Source of the DNA: an uncultured Lachnoclostridium sp.
Lineage (GTDB): Bacteria > Bacillota > Clostridia > Lachnospirales > Lachnospiraceae
Reading direction: 5' to 3'
Assembly: GCA_946499505.1 (NCBI GenBank)
Contig: CAMMSL010000001.1
Span: 62,001-126,000, forward strand
DNA length: 64,000 bases
A program made the translations under genes and the position numbers. Positions 43,939-52,619 of the stretch are shown here, piece after piece (positions within the stretch are counted from its first letter, which is position 1; every line of letters starts with the position of its first letter). The notes under the pieces were generated by a model, which ran no database searches, was not told the origin of the DNA, and was given only the letters and a program-made list of their open reading frames with translations.

Positions 43939-45287
43939 TTATCCGCGCCTCCTTTCTCCAGCTCTGCCAGCATATGGTTGGTCCGGTACAGACCGGAATA
44001 GTTCACGATCACATACAGGTTCTTCGTGCCGTTCTTCGCGCAGTCCTCCACGACCGCTTTCAGATCCGTCGTCGTCTCGCAGGGAATATCCTCGTATTTC
44101 AGTCGAAGCCCCATATCATAACGCCGTGTTCCCGCCGTGATGATCCGGCTTGCATTGCTGTCTGCAAGATACTGGAAGTCCACATCCCACAGCCAGGATA
44201 TGTCCCGGCCGTCCTGAGCCGTATCGTTGATCTGGATAATAATATCTTTCGGCTTTTCATCTTTGAGCACAAGAGAAATCTTCTGCTGGAATCCGATAGG
44301 ATTCTTTGCCAGATGCAGCTGCACTCTCGCGCCGTCGATCGTAAAAATACTCTCTCTGTTATTGCCGTAATCAAAAGCCTCGATCATGTCTTTGAATCCG
44401 GCGTATCCCGCCCCCATCGTCTTCAGAGCCGTATAAGCCGAAAGGGTATTGTAGACATTGTATGGCGTGCGCGCAGTGGAATCGATATGCATTCCGTCAA
44501 GGTCAAAAGAATACACTTCATCCTGCAGCTCAATATTCTGAGCCGTGTAATCCGGTTCCGGCCGCTCCCATCCGCAGTTCGGACAGTGGTAGATGCCGAG
44601 CTGTCCGTAATGGAAGAATTTATATTCCAGCTTCTTTCCGCATTTGCGGCAGAAGATGCTCTCACGTATCTCAGAACGGGAAATGTCATCAAAGATCTGT
44701 TCGCTGATGCCGCATGTCACAAACTTGTTTCCGCTCTCTTCCGCAAGAGAATAAGACAGAATATCATCGCAGTTGATGATCAGCGTCGTATCCGGAACAC
44801 TTTTTACAGCGGTCAGCAGTTTGTTATAAGTAATATCCACTTCACCGAAACGGTCCAGCTGGTCTCTAGAAATATTTGTGAGCAGCGCACAGTCAGGTTT
44901 AAGCTTCGGAAGTACGCCGACCGAAGAGATTTCATCCACTTCGATGCATGCAAAATCCGCATCCAGCTTTCCTTTTCTGTCTGTAGCCAGAACAAACGCC
45001 GAAATAATGCCGTTGAGCATATTCGCTCCGGTCCGGTTGATGATCACTTTATGGCCCTCAGACTCCAGCGCCCTGCACAGGATCGCATTGGTCGTCGTCT
45101 TCCCGTTTGTTCCCATGGTAACAATGATCTTGCCCCTGACCTGTTCCGCCATGGCGGTTAAAATATTGGGGTCGATCCGGCGGGCTACATATCCCGGAAG
45201 TGTAACCCCGCTTCCTCTTTTCATCTTTTTGATCAGAATGCTCGTCAGTTTCGCGGCTCTGATCGCTAATTTACTTCTTAATCTCAT
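43935..45287 (-). CDS. murT: lipid II isoglutaminyl synthase subunit MurT
   Basis: About 450 aa from MRLRSKLAIRAAKL at 45287; the longer start at 45332 (MAELL) is encoded by a repeat end and is doubtful. The Mur ligase core has VTMGTNGKTTTNAI and CIEVDEISSVGVLPKLKP (in part). A zinc ribbon is visible as CRKCGKK and CPNCGWERPEPDY. The C-terminal DUF1727 region contacts GatD. It activates the D-Glu carboxylate with ATP for amidation, needed for transpeptidase recognition. Confidence 0.92.
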   Translation of the reverse strand: MRLRSKLAIRAAKLTSILIKKMKRGSGVTLPGYVARRIDPNILTAMAEQVRGKIIVTMGTNGKTTTNAILCRALESEGHKVIINRTGANMLNGIISAFVLATDRKGKLDADFACIEVDEISSVGVLPKLKPDCALLTNISRDQLDRFGEVDITYNKLLTAVKSVPDTTLIINCDDILSYSLAEESGNKFVTCGISEQIFDDISRSEIRESIFCRKCGKKLEYKFFHYGQLGIYHCPNCGWERPEPDYTAQNIELQDEVYSFDLDGMHIDSTARTPYNVYNTLSAYTALKTMGAGYAGFKDMIEAFDYGNNRESIFTIDGARVQLHLAKNPIGFQQKISLVLKDEKPKDIIIQINDTAQDGRDISWLWDVDFQYLADSNASRIITAGTRRYDMGLRLKYEDIPCETTTDLKAVVEDCAKNGTKNLYVIVNYSGLYRTNHMLAELEKGGADK

Positions 45288-45320
45288 TTTTATACCAACT
45301 CTTTTGTCTTTTTTATTTAA

Positions 45321-45398
45321 AAGTTCAGCCATCGGGAAGGAGTGGGATGGTTTATGCTTGCATAAGGACCAGCCTGCTCCGTTCCCATGGGGGATATT
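45321..45398. repeat. dispersed repeat copy D (left half)
   Basis: AAGTTCAGCCATC left end, then a hairpin CCATCGGGAAGGAG/CTCCGTTCCCATGG, an inner GGT/ACC stem with a 2-nt 3' bulge (GG), and the cap TTATGC-TT-GCATAA. The layout is the same as copy E but the arm sequences differ with pairing kept. A further small hairpin GGGATAT/ATATCCC follows (45391-45412). Confidence 0.75.
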
Positions 45399-45442
45399 AT
45401 ACGTGATATCCCTCCTGATGGCAAGGGCTGTCCGCCCCTGTT

Positions 45443-46324
45443 TCAGCTCTCTTCTGCTCTCTGGTTCTCCAGCAGACGGTCGATGGCATACGCCACGCCG
45501 AACTCCGTATTAGACTTTGTAATATACTTTGCGGCGTCCTTTACCTCGGGTTCTGCATTTGCCATAGCCACCGTTGCGCCGAAATCCATCTCTATCATGG
45601 AGAGATCATTCAGGCTGTCCCCCAGCGCCATCACTTCATCCATGGTGTACCCGAGCGACTCAATATACTCTTTGAGCACCGGCCCCTTCTGTGCTCTGAC
45701 ATCCGTGATCTCAAGATTCGTAGGGAATGAAGAGGCTACTGCAATCTCTTTGTTCTGCTCCAGTCTCTGCTTCAGCTCGCCCAGCATTCCCTTATCCTCA
45801 GAATAAAGGAACAATTTGTAAATCGGAACTTTCGCAGCTTCCAGCTCATCCATATCAGACACCGTTTTCGTCGATCTTATAATACGCTGATATGTCTCCG
45901 TCTGCACCAGCTCCTCCCTGGGAAGATCCGAGAAGAAAAGATGCATCTGAAGCATCAGACTCTCCTCGATCTCCTCGGGCGTTCCGATCTTATAGTCATT
46001 TCCATCCGTACAGAAAGTAACCGAGATCGGATATTCCTTTATCTCTTCATAGATTGTCCGGCACAGTTCCATGCTGATCGGATGTACAGCAACGACCTGC
46101 TGCCGCGGATTTCTCACCTCGGCTCCGCTGCTCACGATATAATCGCATACCAGTCCGCAATCTTTTAACTCAGCCATTGCCCCCGGGAAGTTTCTCCCCG
46201 TTGCTATCATAAAACGGATCCCGGAATCACATGCCCTCTGCACCGCTGCCAGCGTCTCCGGCGCCGGCTTGTGATCGTCTCCCAGAAGGGTGCCGTCCAT
46301 ATCACTCGCTATTACTTTGATCAT
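45443..46324 (-). CDS. Cof-type HAD-IIB hydrolase
   Basis: 293 aa, full length. Motif I ASDMDGTLLGDDH, motif II MIATGRNFPGA, motif III Lys near PTNLEITDVRAQKGP and motif IV ALGDSLNDLSMIEM are all present with a complete IIB cap, in contrast to the shortened paralogue at 6402. Probably a phosphatase for sugar or nucleotide phosphates. It is downstream of the Rpn-like gene on the same strand (21-nt gap). Confidence 0.9.
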   Translation of the reverse strand: MIKVIASDMDGTLLGDDHKPAPETLAAVQRACDSGIRFMIATGRNFPGAMAELKDCGLVCDYIVSSGAEVRNPRQQVVAVHPISMELCRTIYEEIKEYPISVTFCTDGNDYKIGTPEEIEESLMLQMHLFFSDLPREELVQTETYQRIIRSTKTVSDMDELEAAKVPIYKLFLYSEDKGMLGELKQRLEQNKEIAVASSFPTNLEITDVRAQKGPVLKEYIESLGYTMDEVMALGDSLNDLSMIEMDFGATVAMANAEPEVKDAAKYITKSNTEFGVAYAIDRLLENQRAEES

Positions 46325-46345
46325 GATGTCTCTCCTTTGTTGTGT

Positions 46346-47341
46346 TTATACTCCATACTGAACCATCAGCTCTTCGCACAGTGCAGGATCATCCTGTATC
46401 TGCTCAAGAAGATCGTACTTCCTTTCCCGGACCAGGATACGGTTTAACTCAAGAAGGCGCTCCTGATCCCGGATCGTCTCCTGCTGCCGGCGCATTTGAC
46501 TGTCCTGCTCCTCGATTTGCCCCTGCTGCCGGCGCATTCTGTCTTCCTGCTCCTTTATCCGTTTTTCCTGCTGTTCTAATTCTTTCCGGACGAGTCTATC
46601 ATATTGTTTCTCTGTACATGATAATACCATATTCATAATCGCCGCCCTTTCTTTGATCAGTATATCCCGCAGTACTCCCTTTTCGATACAGATATCAATC
46701 GCATCGTCTACTGCCTGCCTTTGATCGCCGCCTTCTTCCAGCGCCTTGCGCACCTCTGCCACAAATACGGAATACTCTTCAAGCCGTCTGCATTTCTCCA
46801 TCAATTCATAATTATGCCCGTAGTTGATATTCAGCATTGTTGCACAGCACTCCAGACATGATTCTTCGGGTGCCCCCTCTTCTGCAAACGCATCCGTCAG
46901 TCTGAGGAGCTTCTGGTCCGGCTCATCCTTCGATCCGTTATAAAATACGATAAATTTAGGGCTGGGCAGATGTTTTAACACCGGACTGAACACATTGATC
47001 TCACAGTCGTCGATGTAGTTCTGGTACAGCCTTGCGAGATACATCAGCCCTCTTATTGGCATATTCGGATTGTAAGAGCTCTGATGTTCGTACAGATTCA
47101 TCGTACCGCCAAGCAGAAAAGAAACGTCATTTTTTATCGAGATATAAATCACATCTTCCAATGTTGTGACGGTCAGTTCTTCTTCATCTGTATACTGCGT
47201 GCCATTCAGAGCATTGTAGAGATCCAGCAGATCTTTTCTGTCCGAAAATATCTTTCGGAACAGGGAATCTTTATACTTGCGGTTAACTCTGTGTTCATAC
47301 TGCCTTCTCGCATTTCTCTTTTTCAGTTTTCTGATGTTCAT
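46346..47341 (-). CDS. Rpn/PD-(D/E)XK family recombination-promoting nuclease
   Basis: 331 aa. The N-terminal two thirds match the Rpn/PDDEXK transposase-like family (YKDSLFRKIFSDRKDLLDLYNAL, LYEHQSSYNPNMPIRGLMYL, FIVFYNG). The C-terminal part is a highly charged coiled coil built from 14-residue repeats (EQEDRMRRQQGQI, EEQDSQMRRQQETI), encoded by a 42-bp DNA repeat beginning at 46481 and 46523. Rpn nucleases promote DNA breaks and recombination; some behave like toxins. Such genes are abundant in Lachnospiraceae. Confidence 0.85.
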   Translation of the reverse strand: MNIRKLKKRNARRQYEHRVNRKYKDSLFRKIFSDRKDLLDLYNALNGTQYTDEEELTVTTLEDVIYISIKNDVSFLLGGTMNLYEHQSSYNPNMPIRGLMYLARLYQNYIDDCEINVFSPVLKHLPSPKFIVFYNGSKDEPDQKLLRLTDAFAEEGAPEESCLECCATMLNINYGHNYELMEKCRRLEEYSVFVAEVRKALEEGGDQRQAVDDAIDICIEKGVLRDILIKERAAIMNMVLSCTEKQYDRLVRKELEQQEKRIKEQEDRMRRQQGQIEEQDSQMRRQQETIRDQERLLELNRILVRERKYDLLEQIQDDPALCEELMVQYGV

Positions 47342-47566
47342 TTTTCCTCCTTATTATAAATTCTTTCGTGTGTTCCTGCAACCACTGATATCCCTGCTGA
47401 AAACCGGCTGAATAAGCCTCCTGAAAAAAATAGAATTCCTCAATTCCATCACGCCTGCAAAAGATCCTGCCCGGAGCGGACACTGCAGGTAAGTAATCCT
47501 ATTATATAAAGGTGCGGAAAATGATACAAGATGTAATACTGCACAAAATAATACAGGGAATTATGG

Positions 47567-47673
47567 TATAATGATCGACGTAATGATCGCGAAGAACGTG
47601 ATCCGAAGCGATTACACCGCTTCGCCCTGTTACACAGGGTTTATACCGCTAATCCAGATCAGAGGTAAGAACT
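47567..47673 (+). promoter_or_regulatory. extended -10 promoter and hairpin-rich leader of the second MoxR gene
   Basis: TGGTATAAT (extended -10, TATAAT at 47567-47572) precedes a leader of about 95 nt with two perfect hairpins, CGAAGCG-ATTACAC-CGCTTCG and CCCTG-TTACA-CAGGG. No ORF. The segment 47342-47566 upstream has no convincing gene. Confidence 0.55.
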
Positions 47674-48579
47674 ATGCTTGATTTTTTAAGAGAAGAACAC
47701 GTCGATGAACATATCATAAAGGGGATCGAGGACTTCCGGCGGGAACATCCGTCTCCGGAGGGAGCCCTGAGCGTCCGCCCGCGTTATGTATATTATGGGA
47801 AGGAAGTATGGGAGCAGGCGGCCGAGGCGCTTCTCTGCGGAGAGAATCTTCTGCTGGCAGGTTCTAAGGCGACAGGCAAGAATGTCCTCGCTGAGAATCT
47901 CGCCGCTCTCTTCGGGCGCCCCTCTTACAATGTATCATTTCATATCAATATGGACGCGTCGTATATGATCGGAACCGATACGTTCCGGGACGGGCAGGTC
48001 GTATTCCGCCCCGGCCCGATCTGTCAGTGCGCGGTTCAGGGCGGTTTCTGCATACTGGACGAGATCAATATGGCGCGCAATGAAGCCCTGGCGGTCCTTC
48101 ACTCGGTCCTTGACTTCCGCCGTGTGATCAATGTGCCCGGCTACGACACAATCCGGGTGCATGACGCGGCGCGTTTTATTGCGACAATGAATTACGGCTA
48201 TGCCGGCACACGCGAATTAAATGAAGCCCTTGCCTCCCGTTTTATGGTGATCCATATGCCGGAGATCACACAGGAAAATCTGGAGAAACTGCTCCGGCGC
48301 GAATTTCCGGATATGAACCGGCAGTTCACCGGACAATTCTCCGGACTGTTTGCCGATATCGACAGGAAATGCCGGAACGGAGAGCTGACGCCGAAAGTCC
48401 TTGATCTGCGGGGACTTCTGGACGCTATCCGCCTGATCCGCGCCGGTCTTCCGCCGCGTTCAGCGCTCGACATGGGAATCACCAATAAGACCTTTGACGA
48501 CTACGAGCAGTCCCTTGTCCGCGACATCATCTCCTCAAGAATATCCCCGAAAGCGGACAGAAACACTATATTTCACTGA
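47674..48579 (+). CDS. MoxR/CbbQ-type AAA+ ATPase
   Basis: 301 aa. Walker A is LLAGSKATGKNVLAENLA near residue 70 (GxxxxGKN, a slightly unusual P-loop), Walker B GGFCILDEINMARNEAL, and sensor FIATMNYGYAGTRELNEALASRF. The length and layout resemble CbbQ/NirQ-type ATPases, which remodel an enzyme together with a NorD/CbbO VWA protein. The next gene encodes just such a protein 83 nt downstream. Confidence 0.87.
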   Translation: MLDFLREEHVDEHIIKGIEDFRREHPSPEGALSVRPRYVYYGKEVWEQAAEALLCGENLLLAGSKATGKNVLAENLAALFGRPSYNVSFHINMDASYMIGTDTFRDGQVVFRPGPICQCAVQGGFCILDEINMARNEALAVLHSVLDFRRVINVPGYDTIRVHDAARFIATMNYGYAGTRELNEALASRFMVIHMPEITQENLEKLLRREFPDMNRQFTGQFSGLFADIDRKCRNGELTPKVLDLRGLLDAIRLIRAGLPPRSALDMGITNKTFDDYEQSLVRDIISSRISPKADRNTIFH

Positions 48580-48662
48580 TATTCTTCCGTCCGGCATACC
48601 GGAAAGCAGAGAGGGAAACTCAGAGAGGAAAAACGGAAAACACAGAAGGAGCCAGAATCAGA

Positions 48663-50450
48663 ATGAGCAGCACAGACTACGGCGTCCCCGCACGGAGGCG
48701 GGCTTTAAACATCATATGGACAGCAGCCGGCGAATATGGATTTGAGCCCGCATTTATGGCGTTTACGCAGAACGGGCAGCCGGATCTCTACATGGATTCC
48801 ATCATAGGGTACGTACGGAAATGGTATGACCGCGAAACCATGCAGGAACTCTTTGACACGACCGGCTCTTCACTGATGAGGGAGACCTTTGACGGCATCC
48901 TCTGGATCGGTCTGGAGAACTGCGCCTTCGAGCGTGAGGTCAGGGAACGTCCTGTCCTCTCCGAACTGCGTCATGCCTGCGCCGAAATATTCTTTGAGCA
49001 GCAGTTCACCAAGTCCCGCCAGCAGTGGATGGCACAGAACAGTCTTGTCTACGCCCTCCAGTCCGCAAGATGGAATACAGTCCTCGGGAAAGAACCCGGT
49101 CTTGTAAATCCGTGGGAGAAAAATCTTTTTCAGGAACTGGCATTCAGCGGAGACTGGGACGCACGTCAGATTGCGGACCATGCATACTCCGTCCTGCACC
49201 GGTATTTTCGTTTCAGCCCCGGGCGGGCAGAGCACTCTCTTCTGCTTCTTTTAAAAAACAGGCTTTTCTCATTTTCCACCCGTATCCTTCCCTCCCGCAT
49301 GATGCGGACAGAAGATCTTACCTTTTCCCGGGACAGCTCAGGAAATGGTATCATCACGGCACGTAAGTCCCGGAATGCAGGGCTGCTCACGGCAGCAGAG
49401 GAAGAAAACAACCGCATTTATATCCAAAACTGCTTCGGGCTGCCGCTGTATAACACGGAAGAAAGCAGCCGGATTGAACAGCTTCTTTGCTCAGGCAGAC
49501 ATCAGGGCTGTCATATCTACTTTACAGACGGACGTCGCCAGGCAGAAGAAAGCATCGATGTACAGACCGGAAAAGAGCCAAAGAATCCTGCCAGTGACGG
49601 ACAGATCCGCGAAACCATCCGCGGAGCGCAGGCCCAGGCAGATCGGAACCGGACGCACTATAAAGAAAGACTTCATTTCTATGAAAACTGCATTGCCCGT
49701 CTGTCACAGCAGATCCGCAACGCACTGTTAGTATATCCGCAGCCATCGAGAGTGGCGGGACGGAACGGCCGGATCGCATCGGAGAAGATCTGGCGTGCCG
49801 TTTATCTTAATGATGAGAGAATATTCACCGAGAAATTTGAAGAAGAGCAGCCGGATTTTTCTGTAGATCTGATGCTGGATGCCTCCGCATCAAGACTGCA
49901 GAGCCAGGAGACGATCGCAGCCCAGGCGTATGTGATCGCGCGCAGCCTGCACCTCTGCCGGATCCCGGTGCAGGTCACTTCTTTCTTAAGCCTCAGAGGT
50001 TATACTGTCATCCGCCGGTTCTGCGGTTATGATGAAATGGATAAAGACGGACGGATCTTCGACTATTTTGCCGCCGGATGGAACCGCGACGGACTGGCCT
50101 TAAGAGGCGCAGGGCATCTGATGCAGGACTCTCCCGCAAAGAACAAGCTGCTCATTATCCTGACGGACGCCAGCCCGAATGACGACCGGAAAATCCCGTC
50201 TGACCGTGCAGGAGGACATCCTTTAAGCCGGGACTACTCCGGCGAGGCAGGGATCAGGGACACATCATCTGAAGTGCGCGCCTTAAAGAAATCCGGCGTA
50301 CAGGTCATGGCCGTCTTAAACGGAGAAGATGGCAGTTCAGAAGCCGCGCGCAGGATCTACGGTGATGACTTTGTGCGTATTGAAAATATACGCCGTCTGT
50401 CGGACGCTGTGGGAACTTTTCTTCAGAAAAAGATTGAAAGATTCTTTTGA
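48663..50450 (+). CDS. NorD/CobT-like VWA domain protein
   Basis: 595 aa. The N-terminal 370 residues are helical and not recognisable beyond this family; the C-terminal VWA domain has FSVDLMLDASASRLQSQE (DxSxS metal site near residue 395), VQVTSFLSLRGYTV and LLIILTDASPND. It resembles NorD/CbbO-type partners of MoxR ATPases. It differs in sequence and gene order from the VWA protein at 39997, so the two systems are not a recent duplication. The substrate enzyme is not adjacent. Confidence 0.83.
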   Translation: MSSTDYGVPARRRALNIIWTAAGEYGFEPAFMAFTQNGQPDLYMDSIIGYVRKWYDRETMQELFDTTGSSLMRETFDGILWIGLENCAFEREVRERPVLSELRHACAEIFFEQQFTKSRQQWMAQNSLVYALQSARWNTVLGKEPGLVNPWEKNLFQELAFSGDWDARQIADHAYSVLHRYFRFSPGRAEHSLLLLLKNRLFSFSTRILPSRMMRTEDLTFSRDSSGNGIITARKSRNAGLLTAAEEENNRIYIQNCFGLPLYNTEESSRIEQLLCSGRHQGCHIYFTDGRRQAEESIDVQTGKEPKNPASDGQIRETIRGAQAQADRNRTHYKERLHFYENCIARLSQQIRNALLVYPQPSRVAGRNGRIASEKIWRAVYLNDERIFTEKFEEEQPDFSVDLMLDASASRLQSQETIAAQAYVIARSLHLCRIPVQVTSFLSLRGYTVIRRFCGYDEMDKDGRIFDYFAAGWNRDGLALRGAGHLMQDSPAKNKLLIILTDASPNDDRKIPSDRAGGHPLSRDYSGEAGIRDTSSEVRALKKSGVQVMAVLNGEDGSSEAARRIYGDDFVRIENIRRLSDAVGTFLQKKIERFF

Positions 50451-50636
50451 AAATTTGTCGAATTTATGATAATATACTTACCTGTCAGGACATTCCCTGA
50501 CGATTTACATTAGAAAACATAAAATGAATTTGCGAACAAGCAACGAGCAGTATCAGAAACGTAAGTCCAGTTGTCTGATACCGTTCGTTGCTTTTATTTT
50601 GCCGCAAAATCAGGATTGTTACGAGGAGGAATCACA
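50447..50636 (+). promoter_or_regulatory. promoter and structured leader of the DUF2798 gene
   Basis: TTGAAA, 17-nt spacer and TAATAT (50470-50475) overlap the end of the VWA gene. The leader holds a hairpin GTCAGG-ACATT-CCCTGAC, then a long stem: AAGCAACGA and GTATCAGA pair with TCTGATAC and TCGTTGCTT around a 16-nt loop, followed by TTATTTTG. The second hairpin looks like an attenuator. Confidence 0.55.
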
Positions 50637-51110
50637 ATGCCACAGACAAAATTTCAGGATCTTACATTTACCTGTATCATGGTACTCATCTTTGTGTATG
50701 TCATGACATTCTACAACGCGGGACTGGAAAGCGGCGTCACATTCGCCACTTTCGGCTACGCCCTGACCCATATGTGGGTCGAGGTGATCGGAGCTTTCAT
50801 CGCACAGCGCTACATAGCCGCCCCGATCGTAAAACGGCTCGTCCGCCGGGTATTTACACCGGGTGAGGACAAGCCGGTCTTCATCATTCTCGCCACTGCC
50901 GGATTCACGGTATCCATGATGGCGCCCATGATGACACTGTATGTATCTGTTTATCATATGGGACTCTGTCCGGAACTTCTGGGGCACTGGCTGATGAAGC
51001 TGGTCCAGAACTTCCCGTTCGCACTGTGCGCCCAGGTGTTCTATGTAGGGCCGCTTGTACGTCTCATTTTCCGTACGATCTTCAAGAAACAGCTAAGGGC
51101 TACAGCTTAA
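50637..51110 (+). CDS. DUF2798 family membrane protein
   Basis: 157 aa from the ATG at 50637, which has ACGAGGAGGAATCACA upstream. Four predicted membrane segments form two similar halves (LTFTCIMVLIFVYVMTFYN, FATFGYALTHMWVEVIGAF; IILATAGFTVSMMAPMMTL, LMKLVQNFPFALCAQVFYV), as expected for a duplicated DUF2798. Function unknown. The gene has a structured leader and ends 11 nt inside the convergent MATE gene. Confidence 0.82.
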   Translation: MPQTKFQDLTFTCIMVLIFVYVMTFYNAGLESGVTFATFGYALTHMWVEVIGAFIAQRYIAAPIVKRLVRRVFTPGEDKPVFIILATAGFTVSMMAPMMTLYVSVYHMGLCPELLGHWLMKLVQNFPFALCAQVFYVGPLVRLIFRTIFKKQLRATA

Positions 51111-52473
51111 TTGCGCCAAGACGTCCCTCTCCTTGCAGATATTTTCTGTAGATAAAGAAGAATACTGTGCAGGAGAGGCACGCCGCTATCCCGTCGCACA
51201 CCGGCTCGGCATAGAAGGCAGCCCGCGCCACAAATAAGAGCGGCAGAATACATGTCGCGCCGAAATAGATTCCTTTTCTGAGCAGAGAAAGGCTCAGGGA
51301 TATCTTTGTCATTCCAAGAGCAGTCAGCCCGTCCACGATCACATACTGAAAACTCAACGGAACGATCATCAGTGTAAACACTTTGATGCCCCATACCGCA
51401 AGCTTTGTATATTCCGGCTCATCTGTAAAAATGCGCACAAAATACTGGGGCATGAATCTGGAAATAAGGAACATGACCGCCGTAAAACAGAAGCACAGCA
51501 TGAGTACCCAGAAAAATGTCTTCCGGATCCGGTCCGGCCTGTTTGCCCCGTAATTAAAACTGATCAGAGGCTGGGAGCCCCCGGTGATCCCCAGCATGGG
51601 CGAGGTGATCAGGAGCATGTAGCTCTGCACGATCGTCGCCGCCGTGATCAGCGTATCTCCGTACTCGTCACCGCCGTAATACTGGAGCACCGCGTTCAGC
51701 GCAATGATAATGATGCTGTCGGTCGCCAGAATCAGGAACGGAGAAAAGCCGATCTTCACAATCTGTTTTCCCACAGAGAGTTCCGGCTTCACAAGCCCCA
51801 GCCGGATCTGCATCTTCTTCCGACGCAGCGTACACAGTACAAACGCACAGGAGCAGATCTGGGCAAGCACGGTTGCGGCCGCAGCCCCTGCCACACCCAT
51901 ATCCATGAGAAAGATAAACACTGGATCAAGGATAATGTTGATGACCGCGCCGATCAGGGTGGTCGTCATCCCGAGGAGCGGGAATCCCTGAGCCGTGATA
52001 AAATAATTCATTCCCGTGGATAAAAGCGCAAAGAAAGTTCCCGCCGTGTAGATCGTCATGTAAGTATCTGCATAGGGAAATGTCACATCGCTTGCGCCGA
52101 ACCAGTTCAGGAGCTGTTCTTTCGTCAGAAGAAAAATCAGCGTCAGCGCCAGCGAGACAATGATCAGGTAAGAAAAACTGTTCGCCAGAATCTTCCGGGC
52201 GTTCTTTTCATCTCCGGCGCCCATCCTGACCGAAAACAGGACAGAACCGCCGATGCCGAACAATGTCCCGAAAGACGACAGCAGCGTAACAATAGGCGCG
52301 CATACTCCCACTCCTGCCAGCGCGTCCGCCCCTGTCACCGGAATGTTGCCCACATAAATACGGTCCACGATGCTGTACAGCACATTTACGAGCTGTGCGA
52401 ACATAAACGGGACCGATATCTTCAGCACGAGCAGGGGTATAGAATCCCTGCCGAAATCATTTGTTTTTTTCAT
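51100..52473 (-). CDS. MATE family efflux transporter
   Basis: 457 aa with about 12 membrane helices in two halves. The opening (IPLLVLKISVPFMFAQLVNVLYSIVDRIYVG in parts) and GLTALGMTKISLSLSLLRKG are typical of NorM/DinF-like exporters, which use Na+ or H+ gradients to expel drugs and metabolites. No substrate clue. It is convergent with the DUF2798 gene (11-nt overlap) and has no partner gene. Confidence 0.9.
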   Translation of the reverse strand: MKKTNDFGRDSIPLLVLKISVPFMFAQLVNVLYSIVDRIYVGNIPVTGADALAGVGVCAPIVTLLSSFGTLFGIGGSVLFSVRMGAGDEKNARKILANSFSYLIIVSLALTLIFLLTKEQLLNWFGASDVTFPYADTYMTIYTAGTFFALLSTGMNYFITAQGFPLLGMTTTLIGAVINIILDPVFIFLMDMGVAGAAAATVLAQICSCAFVLCTLRRKKMQIRLGLVKPELSVGKQIVKIGFSPFLILATDSIIIIALNAVLQYYGGDEYGDTLITAATIVQSYMLLITSPMLGITGGSQPLISFNYGANRPDRIRKTFFWVLMLCFCFTAVMFLISRFMPQYFVRIFTDEPEYTKLAVWGIKVFTLMIVPLSFQYVIVDGLTALGMTKISLSLSLLRKGIYFGATCILPLLFVARAAFYAEPVCDGIAACLSCTVFFFIYRKYLQGEGRLGAIKL

Positions 52474-52564
52474 CTTATATTCCCTCTTTTTTCATTACCG
52501 CCAGAACATTATAGCAGAAAATGGGAAAGAGGGAAGTACTCTGCAGAAAAAAACTCTATGAAAC

Positions 52565-52598
52565 AAAGAAAAGCCCGGCGCCTTACCGGCACCGAGCC
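52565..52598 (-). terminator. terminator after hsp20
   Basis: Minus-strand GCTCGGTGCC pairs with GGCGCCGGGC (with G-U pairs) around a short loop and is followed by TTTTCTTTG. Confidence 0.8.
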
Positions 52599-52619
52599 CT
52601 TCTTTATCTTAACTTATCA

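Noticed and set aside
47295-47483. 62-aa minus-strand ORF upstream of the Rpn-like gene
   Set aside because: It overlaps the start of the Rpn gene, has no ribosome binding site and no recognisable motif; probably chance.
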